NCBI GenBank assembly: GCA_901472455.1
Contig: LR590464.1
Span: 124,001 to 188,000 of the forward strand
DNA from: Leclercia adecarboxylata
Lineage (GTDB): Bacteria; Pseudomonadota; Gammaproteobacteria; Enterobacterales; Enterobacteriaceae
Reading direction: 5' to 3'
Length of the DNA: 64,000 nt
Below are positions 9,233-20,835 of the stretch, one piece after another. A model generated the notes under the pieces. That model was not told the DNA's origin and did not search any database. It saw nothing but the letters and a program-made list of their open reading frames with translations. Position numbers and translations under genes: made by a program. Positions within the stretch are counted from its first letter, which is position 1, and every line of letters begins with the position of its first letter.

Positions 9233-11263
9233 CTAGCGATTACCCGCCCAGACCACCATCACTTTGTCGCCCTGATGTTCACGCACAAAGCCGTAGCCCT
9301 GAGGCATCGTCAGCGTGGTTTGCGTGCCTTCCCCTACCGCCGGATGGCGGGCGCGGAACTGTCCGAGCCGCTGCCAGTGGGCAACGGTCGCCGCCTGTGA
9401 ACCGCTGATATCCTGCCAGTTCATGTCGGAGCGCGTCCCCTGTAGCGGATCGGAGCCGGTTGGGCCAAAGGGCCGCGCGGATTCATCGCCATAAAATATC
9501 TGTACGCTGCCCGGAGCCAGTAACAGCAGCTCTGCCGCACGTTGATCGCCCTCGCGGAACAGGCGGGTATCGTGGGAGGAGAGATAGCTCAGGACGTTAA
9601 AGCCCTGCAGCTTTTCCGCCATCTGCTGCCAGGTGAGGTCGATGTCGGCCAGGCACTCCACCGCTTTCGCCGCCTGCTCCTGGTAATCAAAATTGATCAT
9701 CGCATCGAAGCCATGACGATAGTAATCGCTCTGCATTACCCCGTGCCCCCAGGATTCGCCGGTCATCCAGAAAGGCGCATCGTCGAGTTTTTTCTCCGGG
9801 TTGGCCTGCTTCCAGGCTGCCAGCGCGGCGCTGGCCTGATCTTTTAGTTGTTTCCAGCCGGCCAGCTCAACGTGCTTGGCGGTATCAACGCGGAAACCGT
9901 CGATCCCGTAATCCCGTACCCACTGGCTCAGCCAGTGGGTGAGATAATCCCGGGGCGTATAGCCATCGACGAGTTGTGCCCCTGTGTCGGGCTTATGGCG
10001 ATAGAAATTCGGCAAGCCCGACGGAATGGTGGATTCGGTTTTCAAATCCGGCAGGAAGGCCAGCGACATGGTCAGATCGTCGAAACCGGGATTGTCGTAA
10101 TCGCCAATATCGGTGCGTATCCACTTTTTGCCCCACCAGTTTTCCCATGCGGCTTTATCGCTGAAATTGATGTAGTCGTTAAAGCTGTGCCAGCTCTGCC
10201 CGGCGGCAGGCTTCCAGTCGGTCCAGCGATCACCCAGGGTTTTCTTCAGCTCATCACCCTGCAGATAGAGGGCACCAAACTGGTACTCCTGCATGTCTGC
10301 CAGGGTCGCGTAACCGGTATGATTCATCACCACGTCAAACAGGATGCGGATCCCCCGGCGATGGGCTTCATCCACCAGATGGCGTAAATCGTCTTCTGTG
10401 CCCATGTTGGCATCAAGCCGGGTCCAGTCCTGGGTGTAGTAGCCGTGATAGGCATAATGGGGGAAGTCACCCTTGGTGCCGCCGCCGACCCAACCGTGGA
10501 TCTGCTCCAGCGGTGAGCTGATCCACAGGGCGTTGACGCCGAGCTGTTGCAGGTAATCCAGTTTGCTGGTGAGGCCTTTGAGGTCGCCGCCGTGGAAGGT
10601 GCCGATCTCCTGCATACCATCTTTATGGCGTCCGTAGCTGTTGTCGTTGCCCGGATCGCCATTCACAAACCGGTCGGTCAGGACAAAATAGACGGTGGCG
10701 TTTTGCCAGCTGAACGGGGCGGGTTTATCCGTCTCTGCACGCTCCAGTAACAACAGGCCATTGCTGCCCGGTGCGGGTTGCAGGGTGATTTTGCCCTGTT
10801 GCACCGTGGCGGTCTGTTTGCTGTAAAAATCACGGACCACGCTCCCTTCCGGGAAGGTGCTGCTGACGTCGAGCGTTAAGGGATTGCCGTCCCATTTCGG
10901 ACACTGGCGCACCACGCGGGTCGCCGCCTTTTCGCTCTCGCTGGCGACGGTCAGCATCAGTGTGGGTGTGCCGGAGCGGGTATCAATCCGCGCCTGATAA
11001 TCGCCATCGCGAAACAGGCGCCACTGCACCGGATCGCCTTCGCAAGGCTTGAGTGACATCATCTCATTGAGTTTTATCGCCTTTGTGGGCTGCCAGCACG
11101 CCTTGTCAAAACTCAATGTCAGCGGGCGGGTACCCTTCGTCAGCTTTGCCTGTGCCGTGAATACCCCCGAACCTTCGGCGGTAAAGGCTGGAAAACCCGG
11201 CGCTGACCAGTCGGCGCTGGCCATGGCAGGCAAGAGAAGAAGAGCGAGAGCGGAACGTTTCAT
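9233..11263 (-). CDS. malS: Periplasmic alpha-amylase
   Basis: 676 aa, identical in length to E. coli MalS, and frame intact. A signal peptide (MKRSALALLLLPAMASA, cleavage near residue 17) sends it to the periplasm, where it cuts long maltodextrins into maltohexaose-size pieces for the maltodextrin transporter. The GH13 catalytic set is present: DVVMNHTG (about residue 309), GFRVDTAKHV with the nucleophile Asp (about 459), TGESWGHG with the acid/base Glu (about 505) and LSSHDTRLF (about 564). AGGAAA precedes the start. Possible MalT motifs lie upstream. Confidence 0.96.
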   Translation of the reverse strand: MKRSALALLLLPAMASADWSAPGFPAFTAEGSGVFTAQAKLTKGTRPLTLSFDKACWQPTKAIKLNEMMSLKPCEGDPVQWRLFRDGDYQARIDTRSGTPTLMLTVASESEKAATRVVRQCPKWDGNPLTLDVSSTFPEGSVVRDFYSKQTATVQQGKITLQPAPGSNGLLLLERAETDKPAPFSWQNATVYFVLTDRFVNGDPGNDNSYGRHKDGMQEIGTFHGGDLKGLTSKLDYLQQLGVNALWISSPLEQIHGWVGGGTKGDFPHYAYHGYYTQDWTRLDANMGTEDDLRHLVDEAHRRGIRILFDVVMNHTGYATLADMQEYQFGALYLQGDELKKTLGDRWTDWKPAAGQSWHSFNDYINFSDKAAWENWWGKKWIRTDIGDYDNPGFDDLTMSLAFLPDLKTESTIPSGLPNFYRHKPDTGAQLVDGYTPRDYLTHWLSQWVRDYGIDGFRVDTAKHVELAGWKQLKDQASAALAAWKQANPEKKLDDAPFWMTGESWGHGVMQSDYYRHGFDAMINFDYQEQAAKAVECLADIDLTWQQMAEKLQGFNVLSYLSSHDTRLFREGDQRAAELLLLAPGSVQIFYGDESARPFGPTGSDPLQGTRSDMNWQDISGSQAATVAHWQRLGQFRARHPAVGEGTQTTLTMPQGYGFVREHQGDKVMVVWAGNR

Positions 11264-11576
11264 ACCGGTTTCCTGTCACAGCATTTTGTTCAGTTTGCCA
11301 TCTATTGTAGAGGGCTAACTCATCCCCTGGCGCTATCGCGCAGGGAGGAGCGATGAGGGTGAGTGATCTCACGCTTATCTGGCTGTTTAACTGCGATATT
11401 GAGCACGTTTTGGTGAAAATGGTGCTTAAGCGAGCGATTTCCAGGTGACAGGGTTTCGGATTTAGACTATTTCTTTGAATGCTCTTCTCGTCTATTTTTG
11501 CTAGGATCTGAGATTCGCCTCTCATTTTACGAAAAAAATAAGGTGTTGGAATGTTTCTATCCGACCAGGAGACCTA
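11264..11576. promoter_or_regulatory. malS/bax divergent region with possible MalT motifs
   Basis: 313 bp non-coding. GGGAGGAG and GCGATGAGGG at 11343-11358 resemble the MalT box GGGGA(T/G)GAGG, consistent with MalT control of malS in E. coli. No other structure is obvious. Confidence 0.4.
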
Positions 11577-12405
11577 ATGATATCGACTCCCATTCGACGA
11601 TATGGGGCCGCGATACTCATGTTACTCACCATGGCTATTTCTGGTGAGGTGCTTGCGAAGACGCACACAGATACAACGAGTAAGAAGGCCCACGTCATAA
11701 AGACGACAAGTAGTAAGGTTAGCAGTAAACAAGAGTATTCTCGCAATAGTGCAAAGAGTAGTTCACTTCCTGATTTGCGAAAATACCCTTCCGGGACACC
11801 AAGGAAAAAAAGCGTTTCTCCGGACGGTAATGCCTTACATTACAAGTCAAAATGCCGCGATTACTGCGGATCGTAACTGGTTGATCTCCAAACAGTACGA
11901 TAGCCGCTGGTCGCCATCTGAACGCACGCGTCTGAAAGAAATTTCAAAACGCTATAAAGTGAGCTGGAACGGAAACACGCGCCGTGTGCCGTGGAACGCT
12001 CTGTTAGAGCGCGTAGATATTATTCCAGGCAGCATGGTCGCAACTATGGCAGCCGCCGAAAGTGGCTGGGGTACCTCGAAACTGGCCCGCAGTAATAACA
12101 ACCTCTTCGGCATGAAATGTGCGAAAGGGCGTTGCTAATAATGCACCGGGCAAAGTGAAAGGCGCTACTCACAATTTGAATCGGTAAAAGATTCCGTGAA
12201 TGCGTATGTTGTTAACCTGAACACGCATCCGGCTTATAAATCTTTCCGTAAGTCGCGCGCACAATTGCGTAAAGCAGACCAGGAAGTGACGGCAAGCACC
12301 ATGATCCATAAGCTGAAAGGTTACTCAACTCAGGGACAACGCTATAACAATTATCTGTTTGCGATGTACCAGGATAACCAGCGTTTAATTGCCGCCCATA
12401 TGTAA
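11577..12405 (+). CDS. bax: Bax, putative glucosaminidase-domain protein (two frameshifts)
   Basis: About 275 aa when corrected (K-12 Bax 274). The N-terminal hydrophobic stretch (RRYGAAILMLLTMAISGEVLA) looks like a signal peptide or anchor. A Lys/Ser-rich linker leads to a glucosaminidase domain of the FlgJ-C type: MVATMAAAESGWGTSKLAR with the catalytic-type Glu, NNNLFGMKC, and the tail GYSTQGQRYNNYLFAMY. It is likely a cell-wall hydrolase in the periplasm. Indels near 11807 (extra A in an A run) and 12136-12160 break it. It converges on xylR, as in K-12. Confidence 0.9.
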
Positions 12406-12413
12406 TAGTAAAA

Positions 12414-12443
12414 AAAAGCCTTCCTTACGGAAGGCCTTTTTTA
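12414..12443. terminator. Shared bax/xylR terminator
   Basis: GCCTTCC-TTAC-GGAAGGC stem flanked by A and T runs on both sides, between convergent bax and xylR; it can act in both directions. Confidence 0.85.
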
Positions 12444-12444
12444 T

Positions 12445-13624
12445 TTAAACCAACACTTCACTGTAGCGATCGCGATACTCTTTCCGGCGTGGTGTCATAC
12501 TCTTTTTTAAATACCGAATAGAAATACTGCAGCGACGGATAACCGCACATCTGTGAAATCTCGTGAATGGAAAGCGAGGTTGAAATCAGCAGGCTGCGGG
12601 CTTTCTCCAGCTTTTCAGCGTGAATAACCGCATGGATCGTCTCGCCACCTCTTCCTTAAAACGCTTCTCCAGATTTGAACGCGAAATCCCTACTGCATCC
12701 AACACCTGGTCCACTTTAATGCCTTTGCAGGCGTGGTTACGAATGTAGTGCATCGCCTGAATCACTGCCGGATCGTTCAGTGAGCGGTAGTCGGTTGAGC
12801 GCCGCTCCACAACGCGTACCGGCGGCACCAGCAGGCGCTGCAGGGGCAAGTTTTCGTTATCCAACAGACGGTGCAGCAGCTTGGCGGCCTGATAACCCAT
12901 CTGACGGGTTCCCTGTGCCACCGACGACAGCGCCACCCGTGACAGGTATCGCGTCAGCTCTTCATTATCGATACCAATAACGCACAGCTTTTCCGGCACC
13001 GGAATGTGCAGATGTTCGCAAACCTGGAGCACATGCCGGGCGCGGGCATCGGTCACGGCGATAATGCCGGTTTGTGGCGGCAGAGTTTGCAGCCAGTCGG
13101 CGAGACGGTTCTGGGCGTGCTGCCAGTTTTCCGGTGCGGTTTCCAGGCCCTGGTAAACCACGCCGCGATATTTCTCCTTTGCCACCAGCTGGCAGAAGGC
13201 ATATTCACGTTCCGCCGGCCCAGCCTTTGCCGCTGGAAACGGGCAGGCCATAAAAGGCGAAGCGGTGCACGCCTTTCTCTTTCAGATGGAGAAACGCGCT
13301 CTGCACCAGAGCGTGATTGTCGGTCGCGATATAATGAACGGGAGGGTAATTTTCCGGCTTGTGGTAGGAGCCGCCGACGCCGACGATGGGAACGTCGACA
13401 TCGACCAGCAACTGCTGGATAACGGCATCATCAAAATCCGCGATAACGCCGTCGCCCAGCCAGTCTTTGATGTTGTCAGTCCGCGTGCGGAAATCTTCTT
13501 CAATGAAGATATCCCATTCGGACTGCGACGCCTGCAAGTATTCACCCACACCTTCTACGACCTGGCGGTCATAGGCTTTATTGGCATTGAATAACAACGT
13601 AATGCGGTGACGCTTCTCAAACAT
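12445..13624 (-). CDS. xylR: Xylose operon activator XylR (frameshifted)
   Basis: 392 aa when corrected, the K-12 length. A periplasmic-binding-protein-like domain senses D-xylose (FEKRHRITLLFNANKAYDRQVVEG at the N-terminus; DARARHVLQVCEHL, IGIDNEELTRYLS). The C-terminal AraC-type DNA-binding domain ends MCGYPSLQYFYSVFKKEYDTTPEEYRDRY. It activates xylFGH and xylAB. Indels sit near 13205-13250, 12640 (missing G) and 12482 (extra A). It lies 42 bp after xylH on the same strand, and may be partly cotranscribed with the transporter genes. Confidence 0.94.
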
Positions 13625-13666
13625 GGCGCTCTTCTTCCAGAATCAATAACAAATGATAAAGCATCC

Positions 13667-14849
13667 TCAGGCGCGCCTTTTAGTGGCGGAGTCCATCCAT
13701 ACCGCCAGCAACAAAATGGCACCCTTAACGATATACTGCCAGAATGTCGGGACGTCCATCATACTCATTCCGTTATCCAGCGACGCCATAATAAAGGCAC
13801 CCATCACCGCCCCGGCCACGCTGCCGATCCCCCCTGCCAGACTGGTGCCGCCAATGACGCAGGCGGCGATGGCATCGAGTTCGGCAATGTTCCCCGCAGA
13901 CGGCGAACCGGCCCCCAGGCGCGAGCTTAAGATCAGACCCGCCACAGCGACCATCAAACCATTAATGGCAAAGACGGCAAGCTTGGTGCGCTCAACGTTG
14001 ATCCCGGACAGGCGTGCGGCTTCGAGGTTGCCGCCAATGGCATAAATGCGGCGGCCAAAAGCTGTGCGGGTAGCCATAAACATGCCGGCCAGCATCAACA
14101 GAACCAGCAGCAGCACCGGTGTCGGCACACCGCGATAGTCGTTCAGCAACCAGATGGCCCCAAGAACAATCACCGCCGTCAGCGCCTGGCGTCCAACAAC
14201 CGCAGTGGACGGCGCCGTGGCTAACCCTAAGGTCTGACGACGCATTCTGCTACGCCACTGCCAGGCAACAAAGGCCATCAGGCCAATCGCGCCAAGGCTA
14301 AAACCGACCCCCGCTGGAGAGATAGCTTTGGCCGATCTGCGACATGGAGGCGCTGGTAGGGGAGACGGTGGTGCCGTTGGTCACGCCAATCAGGATGCCG
14401 CGGAAGGCCAGCATTCCCGCCAGGGTGACAATAAACGACGGCACTTTGCGGTAGGCCACCCACCAACCGTTCCAGGTGCCGAGCAGTAAACCGAGGATCA
14501 AGGTCACGACGATTGTAAGCGGCAGCGGCCAGCCAAGCCAGACGTCGAAAATGGCCGCCAGCCCGCCGAGCAGACCCATCATTGAGCCTACAGAGAGATC
14601 GATCTCCGCCGAGATAATGACGAACACCATCCCCACCGCCAGAATGCCGGTAATGGCGGTCTGACGCAGCAGGTTGGAGACGTTACGGGCGCTGAGATAC
14701 GAGCCATCGGTTGTCCAGGTGAAGAACATCATGATGACCACAATGGCGGCAATCATCACAAACACCTGCAGATTAAGCGCTTTTAACCCAGAAAACAGAC
14801 CCGGTGCAGGCGCCGTGGCTTTTAATTCAGATGGATTGCTTTTCGACAT
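13667..14849 (-). CDS. xylH: D-xylose ABC transporter permease XylH (one frameshift)
   Basis: 393 aa when corrected, exact K-12 length. Inner-membrane subunit of the high-affinity xylose importer with the BPD_transp_2 fold (RbsC/AraH type). Hydrophobic helices include [32 protein letters not shown] then [17 protein letters not shown], and the cytoplasmic coupling region [18 protein letters not shown]. The ending [19 protein letters not shown] is typical. An extra G in the five-base run at 14308-14313 breaks the frame. Its start overlaps the end of xylG by 23 bp, implying translational coupling. Confidence 0.95.
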
Positions 14850-16369
14850 GGCGTTCGCTCCTCAATGCGGCTTCCATCACCTGTTCCTGCGTCAGGTTCT
14901 GGTTGTTCAGGTTGGCTTTCAGTTTTCCTTCGTGCATCACCAGCACCCGGTCACTCAGGCCCAGCACTTCAGGCAGTTCCGAGGAGATCACGATCACCGC
15001 GATACCCTGCTGGACCAGCTGGTTGATCAGCTTGTAGATTTCGTATTTCGCACCGATATCGATCCGCGAGTGGGTTCATCGAGGATCAGGATGCGCGGGT
15101 TGAGTAACAGGCAGCGGGCGAGAATCGCCTTTTGCTGATTGCCGCCGCTCAGACGGCCAAATGGCGAGATCCGGGGAGGATGTTTTGACCTTCAGGCGTT
15201 GCAGGGACTGTAAAATACAGTGCTGTTCGGCGGCGTCGTCCAGACTGCTCAGCTTACCGCTGAACTGATCCAATGCGGCGAGAGTGATATTTTTACCCAC
15301 CGCCATCACCGGCACGATGCCGTCTTTTTTACGATCTTCCGGCACCATCGCGATACCCTGGGCAATGGCCTGCTGACAGTTTTTGATCTCGACCGGCTTC
15401 CCGTCAATAAAGATGCTGCCTTCCCAGCGCCCGGGCCAGACCCCGAACAGGCACTGTACCGCCTCAGTGCGTCCCGCGCCGACCAATCCGGCGACGCCCA
15501 GGATTTCACCCCGATGCAGGGAAAAAGATACGTCATTCACCCGCTTGATATGGCGATTAACCGGATGCCAGGCGGTAAGGTGTTCTACCCGCAGGATCTC
15601 TTCCCCGAGGGTATGCTGTTCGCCAGGGTAGAGCGCGGTCAGCTCGCGGCCTACCATCATGGTAATGATGTCGTCCTCGCTCATCCCCTGCGCTTCGCGG
15701 GTGCCGATATGCTGCCCGTCGCGAATGACGCAGACCGTGTCCGAAATGGCTTTCACTTCGTTGAGCTTATGGGAGATGTAATGCAGGCAATACCGTGGTG
15801 TTGCAGGTCACGAATAATGTCCAGCAATACCGCGGTTTCCTGTTCCGTCAGCGACGCGGTCGGCTCATCGAGGATCAGCAGCCGCACCTGTTTGTTGAGC
15901 GCTTTGGCGATTTCCACCAGTTGCTGCTGCCCCAAACCAAGATCGCCCACCCGGGTGTCAGGGGAGATCGCCAGGCTCACCTGCGCCAGCAGCTTTTCGC
16001 AGCGCAGGGTCATGGTGTCGTAATCCAGCACCCCGTGACGGGTGATCTCGGCACCGAGAAAAATGTTCTCCAGCACGGTCAGGTGCTTCACCAGCGCCAG
16101 TTCCTGGTGAATGATGGCGATGCCTTTTGCGTTCGGTGTCGCGGATGTGCGTGGCCTGCAGGGTTTCGCCAGCAAACCACAATTTCGCCGTCATAACTGC
16201 CGTGAGGGTAAATACCGCACAGCACCTTCATTAAGGTCGATTTGCGGAGCCATTTTCACCGCACAGCGAGACGATCTCGCCGGGATTTAAGCGCAGGCTG
16301 ACGTTATCCACGGCCTTCACCGCGCCAAACGCCCTTAGTGATACTTTTCATTTCAAGGAGATAAGCCAT
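14827..16369 (-). CDS. xylG: D-xylose ABC transporter ATP-binding protein XylG (frameshifted)
   Basis: 513 aa when corrected (exact K-12 length). Tandem ABC ATPase energising xylose uptake with XylF and XylH. The first half has GENGSGKST (Walker A, near 16250), [15 protein letters not shown] and [12 protein letters not shown]; the second has GLVGAGRTE, a signature region [13 protein letters not shown] and [12 protein letters not shown]. Six indels are scattered through it: near 16332, 16244, 16140, 15784, 15163 and 15070. This is the densest cluster in the window, but each is a single base and the protein is otherwise fully conserved, so error is likelier than decay. ATG at 16369 follows AAGGAGATAAGCC. 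Confidence 0.9.
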
Positions 16370-16441
16370 AACTGCCCCCACATGACCCGAAGGAAAACAG
16401 AACAAGTCGATACGCCCCCGCCAGGCAGGGGCGATGATGGA

Positions 16442-17433
16442 TTACAGTTCGCTCTTTTTGTGGAAACCGTCTTTAACTACGGTGGCGTCAATGTTCTCTT
16501 TATTGACTTCGATAGGGGTCAGCAGTCGGGACGGCACATCTTTCAGGCCGTTGTTTAAGCTGGCGTCGGCTTTAGGCTGTTGGCCATTGCCCAGCTCAAC
16601 GGCGATTTCCGCGGCGTTGGTGGCCAGCTCAGTGATCGGTTTATAGACCGTCATGGTCTGGGTGCCTGCCACAATCCGTTTCACCCCCGGCAAGGTCTGC
16701 ATCCTGCCGGAGATCGCGACTTTCCCGGCCAGGCCCTGGGCGCTGAGTGCCTGGATAGCGCCGCCTGCGGTGGCATCGTTGGACGCGACGACGGCGTCAA
16801 TTTTGTTATTGTTGGCAGTTAGGCGTTTTCCATGATTTTCAGCGCATTTTCTGGCAGCCAGCCATCCGCCCACTGGTCGCCCACGACCTTTGATTTTGCC
16901 CTCATCAATATAAGGCTTCAGCACTTTCATCTGTCCGGCGCGGAATAATTTGGCGTTGTTGTCCACCGGTGAGCCGCCCATCAGGAAATAATTGCCCTGC
17001 GGCACTTTCGCCACCAGGCTTTGCGCCTGTAATTCACCGACTTTTTCATTGTCGAAAGAATATAATAATCGATGTCGGCGTTATTAATCATACGGTCATA
17101 GGCCAGCACTTTAATGCCTTCGCGTTTGGCTTCTTTCACCACGTTACTTAAAACCTGACCGTTATACGGAATAATAACCAACACGTCGACGCCGCGGTTT
17201 ATCATATTTTCGATTTGCGACATTTGGGTCTCTTCATTGCCATTGGCAGATTGTACAAAAACTTTTGCACCTAATGCTTCTGCCTTATTGACAAAAATAT
17301 CGCGGTCTTTTTGCCAGCGCTCCAGACGGAGGTCATCAATCGCCATGCCGATTTTGACTTCTTTTGCATGACTCGCCGTACTCGCCAGTAGCAGCGATGC
17401 ACAAAGAGTGAGGCACAGGTTCTTTATCTTCAT
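16442..17433 (-). CDS. xylF: D-xylose-binding periplasmic protein XylF (frameshifted)
   Basis: About 330 aa (K-12 XylF 330). Periplasmic sugar-binding protein of the high-affinity xylose importer. Signal peptide MKIKNLCLTLCASLLLASTASHA, mature start KEVKIGMAIDDLRLERWQ, then the two-lobed binding-protein pattern (MINRGVDVLVIIPYNG, AYDRMI, VASNDATAGGAIQAL). Frame breaks occur near 17050, 16900 (extra G), 16820 (missing C) and a compensating pair near 16690-16705. It is first in xylFGH, divergent from xylAB across a 370 bp control region. Confidence 0.93.
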
Positions 17434-17803
17434 AATTGTATTGCCTTTTGTAGGGTTAGGTTGCTGAGATAAAAGAAACAATCATTGCAAGAGACGTAGC
17501 AAATTCTTAACGGGGAATGGCAGACTGGCAATTACAGATTTTTATCTTCTCGTTATGATATTTGGTTTATTTGCGAATTTATGACCGCGATCTGATTTTA
17601 AATTACATAACTTATTAATTACACATGATTCTGGAATTTACGCTGTAGATTTCGTTTGACTGTAAATTAATTTTGCGAGCCAGCGCACGTTTGTGCATTC
17701 TCTCAATAGCAGAGTGAAATAACGTAATTGAGCAACTTGCGATCACTATTCAGTATTACTCCAGTATCTTCTTTTTGCCGCATCCCTGATTATGGAGCTC
17801 ACT
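17434..17803. promoter_or_regulatory. xylFGH/xylAB divergent control region
   Basis: 370 bp, AT-rich, close in size to the K-12 xylA-xylF gap where XylR and CRP activate both promoters. TATGACCGCGATCTGA at 17580-17595 is a weak CRP-like dyad near the centre (7 of 10 consensus positions). XylR sites are expected but could not be fixed with confidence. No ORF. Confidence 0.6.
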
Positions 17804-19127
17804 ATGCAAGCTTATTTCGATCAACTCGATCGCGTTCGTTATGAAGGCCCGAAATCCTCCAATCCTTTAGCGTTTCGTCATTACAACCCGGACGAGCTGG
17901 TGTTGGGTAAGCGCATGGAAGATCACCTGCGTTTCGCCGCCTGCTACTGGCATACCTTCTGCTGGAGCGGGGCCGATATGTTTGGCGTAGGTTCATTCGA
18001 CCGCCCTTGGCAGCAGCCCGGGCGATGCGCTGGAGCTGGCGAAGCGCAAAGCGGACGTCGCCTTTGAGTTCTTCCATAAGCTGAATGTGCCGTACTACTG
18101 CTTCCACGATGTGGACGTCTCCCCGGAAGGCGCGTCGCTGAAAGAGTACCTGAATAACTTCGCGCAGATGGTCGATGTGCTGGCGGAAAAACAGCAGCAG
18201 AGCGGCGTGAAGCTACTGTGGGGCACTGCCAACTGCTTTACCCATCCGCGTTATGGCGCAGGAGCTGCCACTAACCCGGATCCTGAAGTGTTCAGCTGGG
18301 CGGCTACCCAGGTGGTGACGGCGATGAACGCGACCCATCAACTGGGCGGTGAAAACTACGTTCTGTGGGGCGGGCGCGAGGGCTACGAAACGCTGCTCAA
18401 CACCGATTTACGTCAGGAACGCGAGCAGATTGGCCGCTTCATGCAGATGGTGGTGGAACATAAACACAAAATTGGTTTCCAGGGCACATTGCTGATTGAG
18501 CCGAAACCGCAGGAGCCAACCAAGCATCAGTACGATTACGACGTGGCCACGGTATACGGTTTCCTGAAGCAGTTCGGGCTGGAAAAAGAGATCAAAGTGA
18601 ATATCGAAGCCAACCACGCGACCCTGGCTGGCCACTCGTTCCACCACGAGATCGCTTCCGCCATCGCGCTGGGCATTTTCGGCTCCGTGGATGCTAACCG
18701 CGGCGATCCGCAGCTGGGCTGGGACACCGATCAGTTCCCGGTCAGCGTGGAAGAAAACGCGCTCATCATGTACGAAATCATCAAAGCGGGTGGTTTTACT
18801 ACTGGCGGCCTGAACTTTGACGCCAAAGTGCGTCGTCAAAGTACCGATAAATACGACCTGTTCTATGGTCATATTGGCGCGATGGACACGATGGCGCTGT
18901 CGCTGAAAGTGGCAGCCCGCATGATTGAAGATGGCGAGCTGGATAAGCGCGTGGCGAAACGCTTATGGCGGCTGGAACAGTGAGCTGGGCAGCAAATTTT
19001 GAAAGGCCAGTTATCGCTGACGGAGCTGGCGAAGTACGCTGAACAGCATAATCTGGCGCCGCAGCACCAGAGTGGCCATCAGGAGCTGCTGGAAAACCTG
19101 GTGAATCATTACCTGTTCGATAAGTAA
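17804..19127 (+). CDS. xylA: Xylose isomerase (three frameshifts)
   Basis: 440 aa when corrected, the K-12 length. Cytosolic metal-dependent isomerase converting D-xylose to D-xylulose. The sequence follows E. coli Xyl[24 protein letters not shown] with the catalytic His, [25 protein letters not shown] with the metal-ligand Glu, [12 protein letters not shown], and [11 protein letters not shown]. Indels: extra G near 18021, extra T near 18971, missing C near 18989. The start at 17804 matches K-12 ([15 protein letters not shown]) and follows GGAG. The end is [10 protein letters not shown] with stop at 19125-19127. First gene of xylAB. Confidence 0.96.
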
Positions 19128-19135
19128 TGGGTATC

Positions 19136-19165
19136 GCCGGGCGGCGCTATGCTTGCCCGGCCTAC
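19136..19165. repeat. REP element between xylA and xylB
   Basis: GCCGGGCGGCGCT, a short loop, then TTGCCCGGCCTAC, a complete REP-type hairpin. It lies in the xylA-xylB gap and could stabilise or attenuate the transcript. Confidence 0.7.
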
Positions 19166-19186
19166 ACTTTTTAAGGAACCCACGAT

Positions 19187-20643
19187 ATGTATATCGGGAT
19201 CGATCTTGGCACATCGGGTGTGAAAGCCATTCTGTTAAATGAACAGGGCGAGGTGCTGGCAACGCAAACAGAAAAGCTGCACGTTTCACGGCCACACCCG
19301 CTCTGGTCTGAACAGGATCCTGAAGCCTGGTGGTTAGCAACGGATCGCGCCCTGAAGGCGCTGGGCGAGCAGCACTCTTTGGGAGAGGTCAAAGCCCTGG
19401 GGATTGCCGGACAGATGCACGGCGCCACGCTGCTGGACAAGGACAACCGCGTGTTGCGCCCGGCGATTTTATGGAACGATGGCCGCTGCGGTGAAGAGTG
19501 CGCTCTCCTGGAAGAACGCGTGCCAACCTCGCGAGAGATCACCGGCAACCTGATGATGCCGGGCTTTACCGCACCAAAATTGCTATGGGTTCAGCGTCAT
19601 GAGCCCGAGATTTTTAGCCAGGTGGCGAAGGTGCTGCTGCCAAAAGATTATTTGCGTCTGCGGATGACAGGTGAGTTCGCCAGCGATATGTCCGATGCGG
19701 CAGGCACCATGTGGCTCGACGTGGCAAAACGCGACTGGAGCGAGACGATGCTCGACGCCTGCCATCTCACCCGCAATCATATGCCCGCGCTGTTCGAAGG
19801 CTGTGAGCTAACGGGTACGCTGCTGCCGTCAGTCGCACCAGCAGTGGAACATGCCAGCCGTGCCGGTCGTGGCGGGGGCGGAGATAACGCCGCGGGGGCG
19901 GTTGGCGTGGGGATGGCGGATGCCGGGCAGGCGATGCTGTCGCTGGGCACCTCCGGGGTCTACTTTGCCGTGAGTGACGGTTATCGCAGTAACCCTGACA
20001 GCGCGGTGCACAGCTTCTGCCATGCATTACCCGGCAAATGGCACCTGATGTCGGTGATGCTCAGCGCGGCGTCCTGCCTGGACTGGGCGGCAAAACTGAC
20101 CGGATTAGGCAGCGTTCCGGCCCTGCTTGATGCCGCGCAGCAGGCCGATGAAAACGCAGGCACCCTCTGGTTCTTACCCTATCTTTCCGGCGAGCGCACG
20201 CCGCATAACAATCCGCAGGCAAAAGGGGTGTTCTTTGGCTTAAACCCATCAGCATGGCCCGGCCGAACTGGCGCGTGCGGTGCTGGAAGGTGTGGGTTAT
20301 GCCCCTGGCCGATGGGATGGATGTTGTGCATGAGTGCGGCCTTAAACCCACCAGCATTACGCTGATCGGCGGCGGGGCGCGCAGCCCTTACTGGCGTCAG
20401 ATGCTGGCGGATATCAGTGGGCTGCAGCTGGATTACCGTACCGGCGGCGACGTCGGGCCTGCACTGGGCGCGGCGCGGCTGGCGCAGATCGCGGTGAACC
20501 CGGATAAACCCTTATCCGCACTGCTGCCACAGCTGACGCTGGAACAACAGCACACCCCGGATGCCGGGCGTCATGCCCGCTATGTTGAGCAACGTGAAGT
20601 GTTCCGCAAGATCTATCAGCAGCTTCTGCCGCTGATGTCTTAA
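19187..20643 (+). CDS. xylB: Xylulokinase (two frameshifts)
   Basis: 484 aa when corrected, equal to K-12. FGGY-family kinase phosphorylating D-xylulose to xylulose 5-phosphate for the pentose phosphate pathway. N-terminal ATPase-fold signature MYIGIDLGTSGVKAILLNE, substrate loop GQMHGATLLD, and the C-terminal TLIGGGARSPYWRQMLAD and GGDVGPALGAARLA. Extra bases near 20246 and 20303 shift the middle (HQHGPAELARAVLEGVGYALADG is recovered on correction). AAGGAA precedes the start. Last gene of the xylAB operon. Confidence 0.96.
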
Positions 20644-20650
20644 GTCGCTT

Positions 20651-20676
20651 GCCCGGTAGATTGCATCTGCCGGGTA
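20651..20676. repeat. REP-like hairpin after xylB
   Basis: GCCCGGTAGATTGCATCTGC followed by CGGGTA: a short imperfect inverted repeat 7 bp after the xylB stop. Confidence 0.5.
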
Positions 20677-20835
20677 GCCATAAGCATTCATTTTCTAACT
20701 ATCTGATGTGTAGAAAATTAATCATCAATATGGTTTTTTTCTGAATTGATGTCTCTCCACGTCCTTCCAGACAGGGGATCGTAAGACTTCACCCATAATG
20801 GCTTGTTCAGTTTCATTGGTGAGGTTGACGTAAAA

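Noticed and set aside
14827..17433. xylG and xylF as pseudogenes
   Set aside because: Although they carry the most indels, every one is a single base with conserved sequence on both sides and several compensate; essential genes in the window show the same error type.
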